Source: Polyangiaceae bacterium (GTDB lineage Bacteria; Myxococcota_A; Polyangia; Polyangiales; Polyangiaceae). Taken from it: a stretch of 64,000 bases of DNA. Below, piece by piece: positions 9,249 through 17,516 of this stretch. The notes under the pieces were generated by a model. It was not told the DNA's origin. It saw nothing but the letters and a program-made list of their open reading frames with translations, and searched no databases. The DNA is taken from contig JAWKRG010000009.1 in NCBI GenBank assembly GCA_041389725.1, forward strand, positions 248,001 through 312,000. The letters run 5' to 3'. Numbering within the stretch: the first letter of the stretch is position 1; each line of letters opens with the position of its first letter. The position numbers were made by a program, and so were the translations under genes.

Positions 9249-9860
9249 GTGGCTTTGTGGGTGAAGATCTGTGGGGTGCGTCGCTTGCAGGACGTCGAGG
9301 CCGTGCGCGCGTCCGGCGCGGACGCCATTGGCTTCAACCTGGTTCCTGCATCACCCCGCTTCATCCCTGAGGCAGCGCTTGGGCCCCTGTTCGACGCAGC
9401 GCGTGATCTGGAGCGGGTGGCGGTCGTGGCCGATCGCTCACAGGTGGAGCTGTTCGAGTTGCTGGAGCGCTTCGCCTTCGATCGCGTTCAGCTGCACGGC
9501 CATGAGTCAGCCGAGCTCTTGGCGAACCTCGACGCACGGTTTTACAAGGCCGTGCGCATCGCAGACGCCGCCGATGTCGCAAGGGCGCAGAGCATGCCCG
9601 GTGAGCGCGTCCTGGTCGATGCTTCCGTTCCCGGAATGCTGGGTGGCAGCGGGCGGCAGCTGGATGTTGCTCTTTTGCCAGGCTTGGTTGCGGCAAGGCG
9701 CGTGGTGTTGGCTGGCGGACTCACCCCTGACAACGTCAGCGCCGCCGTGAGGGCGGTGCGGCCCTTTGGTGTGGACGTGGCCAGCGGTGTCGAGACTGCC
9801 CCCGGGGAAAAGGACGCGGCACGCGTGCGCGCCTTCGTGGCGGCTGCGCGTGGGGCGTAG
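9249..9860 (+). CDS. trpF: Phosphoribosylanthranilate isomerase
   Basis: Catalyses the Amadori rearrangement of phosphoribosylanthranilate in tryptophan synthesis. Read from GTG 9249 it has 203 residues, the usual size of a monofunctional TrpF. It begins ALWVKICG with the catalytic Cys at residue 8, has the acid in VLVDASVPG at residue 124, and carries the phosphate-binding LAGGLTPDN and FGVDVASGVE loops. The GTG is preceded by an AAGG sequence at 9235-9238; an ATG at 9225 would add eight residues and cannot be excluded. The gene lies apart from trpB and trpA, with two unrelated genes between them. It diverges from the hydrolase lipoprotein gene. Confidence 0.93.
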   Translation: MALWVKICGVRRLQDVEAVRASGADAIGFNLVPASPRFIPEAALGPLFDAARDLERVAVVADRSQVELFELLERFAFDRVQLHGHESAELLANLDARFYKAVRIADAADVARAQSMPGERVLVDASVPGMLGGSGRQLDVALLPGLVAARRVVLAGGLTPDNVSAAVRAVRPFGVDVASGVETAPGEKDAARVRAFVAAARGA

Positions 9861-9964
9861 GACGATGGGCCCTAGGCCGTAGGCGCAGTCGTGGGCCCGG
9901 TGCGAACGTCGACGAGTGTACGACGGATTCTGAGAATGCCGGGCGATGTGCTCTACTTCCCCGC

Positions 9965-11938
9965 ATGGTGGATGGTGTTTCGGACGACGTCCCGTCGTCC
10001 CGGGCTGCTGGCGGAGTCGACTCGGGCGCGACGACGGTGCTCGCTTCGAGCGACGATCAGTACGAGCTCGTGACTGGGGAACCCAGCGTGGTTCCGGTAT
10101 TCACGGACGATGACGCCGTGGAGCCGAAGCGAGCCCAGCGCTACGCGTCGGGGCAGATCCTCGGCGCTGGGGGTATGGGCGAGGTGCGACTCGATCAAGA
10201 CTCGCGCATCGGACGCCATGTGGCCACCAAGCGCTTGCTCACCCACGCCGACAGCGCCGCGACGCGGCGACGCTTCCTGCGAGAGGCCCGCATCCAGGGT
10301 CAGCTCGAGCACCCCGCGGTGGTGCCGGTCTACGATCTGGATTTCGACGAGAACGACGCCCCGTTCTTCACCATGAAGCGGGTGCGGGGTCAGACCCTAT
10401 CGCGGATCCTCGAACACCTGGAGCGCGGTATCGAAGGCGTGGTCAGCCGCTTCGGTCGCCGTCGACTGCTCGCCGCCTTCGTTCAGGTCTGTCACGCCGT
10501 GCACTACGCGCACGTGCGTGGCGTGGTGCATCGCGATCTGAAGCCCGGCAACATCATGCTCGGCGACTTTGGAGAAGTGTATGTCCTCGACTGGGGCGTG
10601 GCACGGGTGCAGCAAGATGACGCCGGCGGCGCTGCGCCCTCGACCAACGAAGTCGTGCTGGATACCGCGTCGGGGCTGACCCGCGATGGAGATTTGGTCG
10701 GCAGCCTGGGCTACATGGCGCCTGAGCAAATGGAGGCCGGCCTGAGCGCCGTGGACGCCCGCACCGACGTCTACGCCCTGGGACTCGTGCTCTACGAGTT
10801 GCTCGCCCTCTCGCGCTTTCGTCAGTCCGGCACGCTGCCGGACATCGTGGGTCGCGTGCTGGCGGGTGAGGACGTCGTACCGAGTCGCGTGGCCAAGGAC
10901 GTGCCGCCGGAGCTCGACGAGCTGGTGCGCGCTTGCACCGCGCGCGATCCCGAGGAGCGCTTGCAGTCGGCGGGGGAACTCGCGGAAGCACTGGAACGGT
11001 TCCTGGAGGGAGATCGCGACCGACAGGCCCGGCAGAAGCTGGCTCGCGAGCACGTCGCGCGCGCCCAGGCTCGCGTCAGTGGCTCCAAGGGTGCGGCGGA
11101 AGCGGTCGTCCCCAGCGACGGGGTCGCTGCGAGGGATGGCAATGCTCGCGTCGAAGCCCTGCGCGAGGCGGTGCGAGCGCTGTCCCTCGATCCCGAGAAC
11201 GAAGATGCTCAGCGGCTTCTGCTCGAGCTACTTGTGGAAGCCCAAGGTCCGGCCCCGGCGGAGGCCGAAGCCGAGGCGCAGCGCAGTGTCGACGAGATGC
11301 GTCGGCGTGGCGCGCGATTCGCGGCCTACGGTTTCAGCGCCATGGTGGGCACGTTCCCCCTGGCGCTGTGGCTCGGCATCAAGAGCTGGAGTTCGATCCT
11401 GATCATGAGTGCGGCTGGGCTCGCCTGCGCTGCCTATGCCTTCTACGCGTCTCGCTCCGACGCACGGCCTGTGCATGCCTACGTGCTGGCAGTGCTGGTC
11501 GGCACGCTCGTCGCGACCACGAGTGTTCTATGTGGGCCCTTCGTGGTGGTGCCTTCGATGGCGGCAGGGGTGGCCGTGTACTTCGCCGCGCACGTCACCC
11601 GCAAGGAACGGCGCGTAGCGCTCACGGCCATCACCCTCGGTGCCTTGCTGCCCTTTGGCCTACAAGCGTTGGGGATTGGAGCGCCGGCCTACGCCTTCGA
11701 GCCCGGACGCATCGTCCTGTTCGAGCGCGCCATTCGCTTCCCCGAGACGCCGACCCTGCTTGCCCTGATGTACACCAACGTGACCTTCACGGTGCTGCCG
11801 GCCATTTTCTGCGGTTGGATCTACGACGACCTTCGCCAGCTGCAGCGCCGGATCATCGTGCAGGGCTGGCACCTGTCCCAGCTGTTTCCACGAATGGGCC
11901 TGCGCGGACACGAGTCGGTGGCCGGGAGTTCGACATGA
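9965..11938 (+). CDS. Hanks-type Ser/Thr protein kinase with membrane C-terminus
   Basis: A 657-residue protein kinase. The kinase domain spans about 60-340: the Gly loop LGAGGMGEV, catalytic Lys K89 (VATKRL), helix C Glu 107, catalytic loop H-R-D-L-K-P-G-N at 189-196, and APE at 252-254. The Mg-binding motif reads DWG (209-211) instead of DFG, a variant common in bacterial kinases. The segment between DWG and APE is long and acidic. Residues about 340-440 are charged and helical. The last 200 residues hold around five or six hydrophobic helices, which place the kinase at the inner membrane with no large extracellular sensor. It sits between trpF and the trpBA group, with no obvious functional link. 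Confidence 0.92.
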   Translation: MVDGVSDDVPSSRAAGGVDSGATTVLASSDDQYELVTGEPSVVPVFTDDDAVEPKRAQRYASGQILGAGGMGEVRLDQDSRIGRHVATKRLLTHADSAATRRRFLREARIQGQLEHPAVVPVYDLDFDENDAPFFTMKRVRGQTLSRILEHLERGIEGVVSRFGRRRLLAAFVQVCHAVHYAHVRGVVHRDLKPGNIMLGDFGEVYVLDWGVARVQQDDAGGAAPSTNEVVLDTASGLTRDGDLVGSLGYMAPEQMEAGLSAVDARTDVYALGLVLYELLALSRFRQSGTLPDIVGRVLAGEDVVPSRVAKDVPPELDELVRACTARDPEERLQSAGELAEALERFLEGDRDRQARQKLAREHVARAQARVSGSKGAAEAVVPSDGVAARDGNARVEALREAVRALSLDPENEDAQRLLLELLVEAQGPAPAEAEAEAQRSVDEMRRRGARFAAYGFSAMVGTFPLALWLGIKSWSSILIMSAAGLACAAYAFYASRSDARPVHAYVLAVLVGTLVATTSVLCGPFVVVPSMAAGVAVYFAAHVTRKERRVALTAITLGALLPFGLQALGIGAPAYAFEPGRIVLFERAIRFPETPTLLALMYTNVTFTVLPAIFCGWIYDDLRQLQRRIIVQGWHLSQLFPRMGLRGHESVAGSST

Positions 11939-11975
11939 CCTATTACTCGCCGTAACCTGGCACTAATCGGACTTG

Positions 11976-12037
11976 TGGCGACCAATGGTTGCCATTTCAG
12001 TCGCCATAAGTATCATCCAGTGAGTAGTTATGGCGAC
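11976..12037 (+). promoter_or_regulatory. Clustered TGGCGAC/GTCGCCA half-sites and inverted repeat over a start codon
   Basis: TGGCGAC occurs at 11976-11982, a one-mismatch copy GTTGCCA at 11988-11994, GTCGCCATAA at 12000-12009 and its exact reverse complement TTATGGCGAC at 12028-12037. The last arm contains the ATG of the following ATPase gene (12030). The first three sites are spaced 12 bases apart. The 10-base arms could form an RNA hairpin that hides the start codon, or the set may be an operator. No clear ribosome-binding site precedes the ATG. Confidence 0.6.
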
Positions 12038-13460
12038 TATTAGCCGGCCGCTCTGTGGAAGGGCTGAAGAAACCGCGATCCTGGCGCGGTTGGCAACGTC
12101 GGACAAGTCCGAGTTCCTCGCGCTCTACGGTCGGCGCCGGGTGGGGAAGACCTTTCTAATTCGGCGCTTCTTCCAGGACCGCCCGAGCCACTACTTCGAG
12201 ATGGTGGGACGGTTCCAGGGCAGTCTGGACGACCAACTCCGCATCTTTGCCGATGCGCTGTCGACTTGCTTCTTCCACGGTGCTCGCCTCGCGACTCCCG
12301 CCGGGTGGCACGAAGCCTTCACAGCCCTGCGGACTGCGATCGAGGCGCGGGCCGACGATGGGCGCGTCGTACTCTTCTTCGACGAGTTGCCGTGGATTGC
12401 GACTCACCGTTCGGGTTGCCTGCAGGCGTTGGAGCATTTCTGGAACTCGTGGTGCTCGAGTCGCGAGGACATTCTGCTCGTCGTCTGCGGCTCTGCCGCG
12501 TCTTGGATGTTGCGTCGGATCGTGAACGCCAAAGGAGGATTGCACAACCGTTTGACGCAGAGCATCCGCTTGCTGCCCTTCACCCTGGCGGAGAACCAAG
12601 ACTACTTCCAGTCCAGGCGCCTCGCGTTCACGCTGCGTGACCAGATCGAGCTGTACATGATCTTCGGAGGCGTGCCGCACTACCTCGAACACGTCCAGCG
12701 CGGCCGTTCGGTGGCGCAAGTGGTCGACGCGCTTTGCCTGGACAAGGACGGCGCTCTGGCAGGGGAGTTCGAGCGCCTCTTCGCGTCCCTGTTCGAGGAT
12801 GATGCGCGCTACGTGGGGGTCGTGCGAGCGCTAGCGAGAAAGCGACGAGGGCTCTCCCGCAACGAGTTGCTGCGCGGTCTCGGGCTTGGGTCCGGGGGAG
12901 GCGTGACCACCATCCTGGAGAACCTGGAGGAAGGGGGCTTCATCACGGCTACCGTGCCTCTGGGACGTAGCTCTCGGGATCGTATCTACCGGCTGACGGA
13001 CGAGTTCAGTTTGTTCCACGAAAAGTGGCTAGCGACGCGCGCGACGAGCAGCTGGCAGTCGGTGCGGGGTGGCAGTCGCTGGCAGGCGTGGGCGGGGCTG
13101 GCGTTCGAGAGCGTCTGTCTCAAACACGCAGCGCAAGTGAAGGCTGCTCTGGGGATCTCGGGCGTGCAAGCCTCGGTGTCCGCCTGGCTGCATGAAGAGG
13201 CGCAGATTGACATGCTCATCGACCGTGCCGACAACGTGGTTTCCGTCGTGGAGATCAAGTTCAGCGACGCGCCCTTCACCATCACGCGGAAGTATGCGGA
13301 CGAGCTTCGGCGCAAGCTCGCCGTCTTTCGCCAACGGACGAAGCTCAAGAAGGCCGTGCACCTGGTCCTGCTCACCTGTCATGGCGTCACCGACAACGAA
13401 TACAAGCGGGAGCTGGTGGATGCCGAGGTGACGATGGATGCGCTTTTCGGCACGGGTTAG
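12030..13460 (+). CDS. AAA ATPase with DUF234-like nuclease-fold C-terminus
   Basis: A 476-residue protein of the prokaryotic ATPase family found mainly in archaea and scattered bacteria (PF01637/DUF234 type). Walker A is G-R-R-R-V-G-K-T at 34-41, Walker B is VVLFFDELPW with D118/E119, and the sensor-like CGSAASWM follows at 153-160. A winged-helix region lies around 260-330. The C-terminus shows a PD-(D/E)xK-like pattern, Asp 394 in QIDMLID and E408-x-K410 in VEIKFSD. The family's role is unknown; mobile or defence-related functions have been suggested because of its patchy distribution. The start ATG is inside an inverted repeat. It stands alone between the kinase and the lipoprotein-trpBA group and may be an acquired gene. 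Confidence 0.85.
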   Translation: MATISRPLCGRAEETAILARLATSDKSEFLALYGRRRVGKTFLIRRFFQDRPSHYFEMVGRFQGSLDDQLRIFADALSTCFFHGARLATPAGWHEAFTALRTAIEARADDGRVVLFFDELPWIATHRSGCLQALEHFWNSWCSSREDILLVVCGSAASWMLRRIVNAKGGLHNRLTQSIRLLPFTLAENQDYFQSRRLAFTLRDQIELYMIFGGVPHYLEHVQRGRSVAQVVDALCLDKDGALAGEFERLFASLFEDDARYVGVVRALARKRRGLSRNELLRGLGLGSGGGVTTILENLEEGGFITATVPLGRSSRDRIYRLTDEFSLFHEKWLATRATSSWQSVRGGSRWQAWAGLAFESVCLKHAAQVKAALGISGVQASVSAWLHEEAQIDMLIDRADNVVSVVEIKFSDAPFTITRKYADELRRKLAVFRQRTKLKKAVHLVLLTCHGVTDNEYKRELVDAEVTMDALFGTG

Positions 13461-13486
13461 CTCTCGTTTTGCGACATGCTGCGAGT

Positions 13487-14092
13487 GTGCGTAGAGTCCA
13501 AGCCTTGTCCTGTCCACCCCGGCACGTGTTGCTCTCCCTGGCGGCGACCGCCGTCGCCGGATGCGGGTCGCCCTCCCTCGAAGGAGCAACGGTGCAATCC
13601 GCCAGCCAGCCCGTTTCTGGCCGCGTGCTGGAGGTGCACGAGGCTCGCGGTTGCGTGAACCGCGCGCAGCAGCCAGTGCGCTTGCAGCGCACGGTGACGC
13701 TACTGGAGCGCAGTGACGGAACCCGGTTCTTGCTCTCTCGCGCAGGAAACGACGACGCCCTTGCCGTCGACAATCAGCACCCTGTGGCAGGCGACATGGC
13801 GTTCCAGGTCACCGTGGCCGCCGCGGGGCGGCGCCCCGTTCTGCACGACTACCGACTTCCCAAGGACGGCAGCCGAGCTCACTTCGTGCTCACCGACGTG
13901 TACAGCCAGCGCAGCACGGACGTCGGGTTCATCGCCACCCCTGGGCGGCCCTCGGTAGCGTGCTGGCTCGAACGAGTGGGCGCGCAACCCTCGCCCCCGG
14001 CGCCCCAGGTGTCGAAGGAGCCCGAGCCGCCCGAGCGTGACGAAGCTCCCGGCGAGAGTGCACCGACGAAACCCACGGAGCGGGCGCCATGA
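13487..14092 (+). CDS. Putative lipoprotein coupled to trpB
   Basis: About 201 residues from GTG 13487, with a signal peptide ending in the lipobox AVAGC (Cys 26); a TTG at 13469 would add six residues. The body (residues 45-160) is rich in beta-forming and charged residues with Cys at GCVN and VACW, which may form a disulfide. The last 40 residues are Pro/Glu-rich. No family is recognised. Its TGA lies in the ATGA that starts trpB, so ribosomes finishing this gene probably feed trpB. A role in tryptophan synthesis is not evident; it may just provide the operon's first cistron. Confidence 0.7.
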   Translation: MRRVQALSCPPRHVLLSLAATAVAGCGSPSLEGATVQSASQPVSGRVLEVHEARGCVNRAQQPVRLQRTVTLLERSDGTRFLLSRAGNDDALAVDNQHPVAGDMAFQVTVAAAGRRPVLHDYRLPKDGSRAHFVLTDVYSQRSTDVGFIATPGRPSVACWLERVGAQPSPPAPQVSKEPEPPERDEAPGESAPTKPTERAP

Positions 14093-15279
14093 GTCGCGCT
14101 GGCTACTTCGCCGAATTTGGCGGTCGGTTCGTGGCCGAAACTCTGGTTCCGGCTCTAGAGGAGCTGGCCGACGCCACCGAGCGCATCGTTCCGTCCGCGG
14201 AGTTCCAGCGCGAGTGGCGCGAGTGGCTCGCCAGCTACGTGGGGCGCCCGACGCCCCTCAGCGAGGCGGCCCGTTTGGCCGCGCAGTTGGGAAGCAACCG
14301 AGTGCGTCGAGTCGTGCTCAAACGCGAAGACTTGTGTCACACCGGGGCGCACAAGATCAACAACGCCCTGGGCCAGGTGCTGCTCGCCAAGCGGCTGGGT
14401 AAGACGAGGATCATCGCCGAGACAGGCGCGGGCCAACATGGCGTTGCGACCGCAACCGCGTGCGCCGTGTTGGGGCTGCCCTGCGAGGTGTACATGGGCG
14501 CCGAGGACGTGGCGCGCCAGGCGCCCAACGTGTTGCGGATGAAAATGCTGGGGGCCACGGTGCTGCCCGTCCGCAGCGGTTCGCGCACGCTGAAAGATGC
14601 CATGAACGAGGCCCTGCGCGACTGGGTGACGAACGTGCGCACGACGCACTACTGCGTCGGTTCTGCTGCTGGACCCCACCCCTATCCGACTCTGGTTGCG
14701 GAGCTGCAGCGCGTGATCGGCGACGAAGCACGGGCGCAGTGGCAGGAGCTCTACGGCGGGCTGCCCGATGCCGTGGTCGCTTGCGTCGGTGGCGGATCGA
14801 ACGCCATCGGGACGTTTCGCGCCTTCATCGACGACGAGGTGGCGCTCTACGGTGTCGAAGCTGCGGGAGAAGGCCTCACCACTGAACGCCACGCCGCGAC
14901 CCTGAGCCGTGGCCGCGTTGGCGTGCTCCACGGGGCGCGTACCCTGGTGTTGATGGACGATGATGGCCAAGTGCTCGACGCTCATTCGGTCAGCGCAGGG
15001 CTGGACTATCCGGGTGTCGGGCCCGAACACGCGGCGCTCCAGGCCACGGGGCGCGCAACCTACCTGGCGGTGGACGATGCTGCCGCCATCGCTGCAGCAC
15101 ACGGCGTCGCTCGCACCGAAGGCATCCTGGTCGCCTTGGAGACGGCTCACGCCTTTGCGGCGCTCGATGCCATCGCAGCACGTGAGCGCGAGCGACTCGG
15201 TCGACCGGTCGATCTGTTGGTCACCTTGTCGGGACGTGGAGACAAGGATCTCGCGACCCTCAGCAAGGACCTGCCATGA
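14089..15279 (+). CDS. trpB: Tryptophan synthase beta subunit
   Basis: Joins indole and L-serine to give L-tryptophan, using PLP. It has 396 residues, normal for TrpB1. The N-terminus GYFAEFGGRFVAETL is typical. The PLP Lys is K89 in the motif H-T-G-A-H-K-I-N-N, the catalytic E-T-G-A-G-Q-H-G loop follows at 111-118, and the PLP-phosphate loop is G-G-G-S-N-A-I-G. The start ATG overlaps the upstream lipoprotein stop, and its own TGA overlaps the trpA start, both as ATGA. This means tight coupling of the alpha and beta subunits of the alpha2beta2 complex. Confidence 0.97.
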   Translation: MSRAGYFAEFGGRFVAETLVPALEELADATERIVPSAEFQREWREWLASYVGRPTPLSEAARLAAQLGSNRVRRVVLKREDLCHTGAHKINNALGQVLLAKRLGKTRIIAETGAGQHGVATATACAVLGLPCEVYMGAEDVARQAPNVLRMKMLGATVLPVRSGSRTLKDAMNEALRDWVTNVRTTHYCVGSAAGPHPYPTLVAELQRVIGDEARAQWQELYGGLPDAVVACVGGGSNAIGTFRAFIDDEVALYGVEAAGEGLTTERHAATLSRGRVGVLHGARTLVLMDDDGQVLDAHSVSAGLDYPGVGPEHAALQATGRATYLAVDDAAAIAAAHGVARTEGILVALETAHAFAALDAIAARERERLGRPVDLLVTLSGRGDKDLATLSKDLP

Positions 15280-16079
15280 CGCTCGGTCGCCTGGAGCACT
15301 GCTTCGCAGCGTGTCGCCACCAGGGCCGGCCCGCACTGGTGATCTACCTCACCATCGGCGACCCCAGCGTCGAAGACAGCCTGGCTTGTGCGCGCGCAGC
15401 GCTGGACGCAGGTGCGGATATTCTCGAACTCGGAGTGCCGTTCTCGGATCCCACGGCGGATGGCCCGACCATTGCCGCAGCGAGCCGGCGGGCGATCGCT
15501 GGCGGTGGCAGCCTGCGAGCGGCGCTATCGGTCGCGGAGCGACTGCGCGCCGAGACGAAAGCGCCCTTGGTGCTGTTCACCTACATGAATCCGGTGATGG
15601 CCTTCGGTGAAGCGCGATTGCCTGCGGCGGCCGCGGCCGCGGGCCTCGATGCGCTGCTCCTGGTCGACCTTCCGCCCGAGGAAGGCGAAGCGCTGCGCAG
15701 CGCCGCCCGGGCAGCGGATGTTGGCCTGGTGCCGCTGATCGCGCCGACTAGTTCGCCCGCGCGCGCCGGGCTTCTGCTCGGCGCCGCGCGCGGATTCGCC
15801 TACTACGTCTCCCTCACCGGCGTCACGGGCACTGCGGACGCTCCGCTTGCCACCGCGGCAACCGCGGCCAAGGAACTGGCTGCGCGACACGGCCTGCCCG
15901 TCGTGGTCGGATTTGGGGTCGACAGTGCGGAAAAAGCCGCGCAGCTCGCCGCAGCCGGCGTGGACGGTGTGGTGGTGGGCAGCGCCGTGGTGCGCGCGAT
16001 CGCAGCGGCAAACAGTCGTGAGACCCGTGTCAGCGCCACCCACGAGCTCGTCGCAGGCTTGCGGGCGGCGCTGGGCTAG
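15276..16079 (+). CDS. trpA: Tryptophan synthase alpha subunit
   Basis: Cleaves indole-3-glycerol phosphate to indole and glyceraldehyde 3-phosphate; indole is channelled to TrpB. It has 267 residues, the usual length. The catalytic Glu is E51 and the catalytic Asp is D62, in ELGVPFSDPTADGPT. The loop YYVSLTGVTG and the phosphate-binding VGFGVDSAE and VVGSAVV stretches are present. It is the last gene of the lipoprotein-trpB-trpA group and converges on the DUF4139 gene, 22 bases away. trpC, trpD, trpE and trpG are not in the window. Confidence 0.97.
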   Translation: MTLGRLEHCFAACRHQGRPALVIYLTIGDPSVEDSLACARAALDAGADILELGVPFSDPTADGPTIAAASRRAIAGGGSLRAALSVAERLRAETKAPLVLFTYMNPVMAFGEARLPAAAAAAGLDALLLVDLPPEEGEALRSAARAADVGLVPLIAPTSSPARAGLLLGAARGFAYYVSLTGVTGTADAPLATAATAAKELAARHGLPVVVGFGVDSAEKAAQLAAAGVDGVVVGSAVVRAIAAANSRETRVSATHELVAGLRAALG

Positions 16080-16101
16080 CGCCGCAGCTGAGGGCGCGCG
16101 T

Positions 16102-17514
16102 TCAGCACCAACGCACGCGCACGCGGTACTTGATCTGCGTCTTGCCGCGCGCGGGCACCTTCACGTCGAAGGTGAAGGTGAAGGCGTCCTTCTTCTTGTG
16201 AGGATGGGTCGAACTGAGCACGGTCCAGTCGCCGCCAATGGGCTCATAGATCTCGACTTGCTCGGCGCTATCCTTGTGATTGCGCAGTTCGATCTCCCAT
16301 TCGCTCTCGGTCGTGCAGGAACCGAAGCTCTTCCAAGACATCTGCTTGCGGTCGCCAACGACGTCGAAGGCTTCCCCCATCTTGATGCGCACGCGCTCGT
16401 CGCGGGGCGTGTGGTCGATGTGATCCTCGCCGATGAATTGCTTGGAGCCGCTCTTGTCGGCCTTGTACACGCGCACCACACCCTGGGGCAAAGGCATGCC
16501 GAGGCCGTTTTGCTTGCTGTTCTGCAGGTCCAAGTAGACGCCGACCTTCTGGTTCTTCTGAACCTCGCCGTAGCGGCTGCGGTACCAGTACTGTTGCCCG
16601 TAGTAGATGAGCTTCTTGTTGACCTTTGCGCCCGGCGCTTCCAGCAACGTGACCTGCTTCTGCTCGTTCTCCAGCACGTCCGCGGGACGGTTCAGGGTGT
16701 ACAGGTGGTACTCGAAGAAGCTCTCTTCGCTGAAACCGTCCTTTGCGCCGCTCGCCTCCGCCGCCATGCTGCGTTTCGAATAGCTCGTCGTGTCGGCCAC
16801 ACGTTGCACGTCTCCCGCCACGAGCTTCAGGCGCGCGTTCTCGTAGCTGGCTCCGGAGGTGTTGTTCAACGTCACCCATCCAGTCAGATCGCCCAGCGTA
16901 TCCTTGTCGTTGATGACGAACACGTAGTCGGCCTTCCAGGTGATGCCGCGCGTGAGGTAGGTGACCTCTACCTGCGGCTTCGCGCGCTTGCTGTCCAGGC
17001 GCCACACCAAGGTCGGTTTCGACATCAGGTTGTCTGGTACGCCTGGGAAGCTCACGCGGCCCGGGAATCCGTAGGTCACCTGGTCGCCGATCTTGTACAC
17101 CGGGCCTTCCGCCACCGAGAGCAACTCCGCATCGAAGGTTTCCTCCTTGCCTAGTCGCTCGTTGTAGCGATGGAGTTTCACCTTGCGACCCACGTGCTTC
17201 TCCAACAGCTTCTGGGGAGTGAGCAGATCGAAGCGGTAGTTCTGCTCGAGCACGCTGAGGCCGCCCCCTGCAGCCTTGATCGACACGGTTTCGGGTTGGA
17301 TCTGAGAGGCCACGTCCTTGAACGCGAGGTCCACCTGGCCCGTGCCGAGATTCAGGTCGCGCACCTCGCGCACCAAGCCGAAGTTTTGATTGTAGACCGT
17401 GATGCTGACGTCCTTGCGGTCGGCGGAACTCGAACTCTTCTTGGCAGGGGCGGCCGAGAGAGCGCCGGGCGCGATGCCGGCGACGAGGGATAGAGCGGCA
17501 ATCGTCTTCTTCAT
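16102..17514 (-). CDS. DUF4139-like secreted protein, copy 2 of a tandem pair
   Basis: A 470-residue exported protein. The ATG at 17514 starts a basic, hydrophobic signal peptide (MKKTIAALSLVAGI) cleaved near residue 22. The mature part is beta-rich and contains the blocks VYNQNFGLVREVR, NLMSKPTLVW, DLTGWVTL and DHTPRDE that it shares with the gene just upstream; both proteins end in VRVRWC. The architecture fits the DUF4139 family of secreted or periplasmic beta proteins, whose function is unknown. It starts 2 bases after the stop of its paralogue, so the pair is one operon. Unlike the paralogue it has no lipobox, so it may be soluble in the periplasm or secreted. Confidence 0.85.
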   Translation of the reverse strand: MKKTIAALSLVAGIAPGALSAAPAKKSSSSADRKDVSITVYNQNFGLVREVRDLNLGTGQVDLAFKDVASQIQPETVSIKAAGGGLSVLEQNYRFDLLTPQKLLEKHVGRKVKLHRYNERLGKEETFDAELLSVAEGPVYKIGDQVTYGFPGRVSFPGVPDNLMSKPTLVWRLDSKRAKPQVEVTYLTRGITWKADYVFVINDKDTLGDLTGWVTLNNTSGASYENARLKLVAGDVQRVADTTSYSKRSMAAEASGAKDGFSEESFFEYHLYTLNRPADVLENEQKQVTLLEAPGAKVNKKLIYYGQQYWYRSRYGEVQKNQKVGVYLDLQNSKQNGLGMPLPQGVVRVYKADKSGSKQFIGEDHIDHTPRDERVRIKMGEAFDVVGDRKQMSWKSFGSCTTESEWEIELRNHKDSAEQVEIYEPIGGDWTVLSSTHPHKKKDAFTFTFDVKVPARGKTQIKYRVRVRWC

Positions 17515-17516
17515 GA

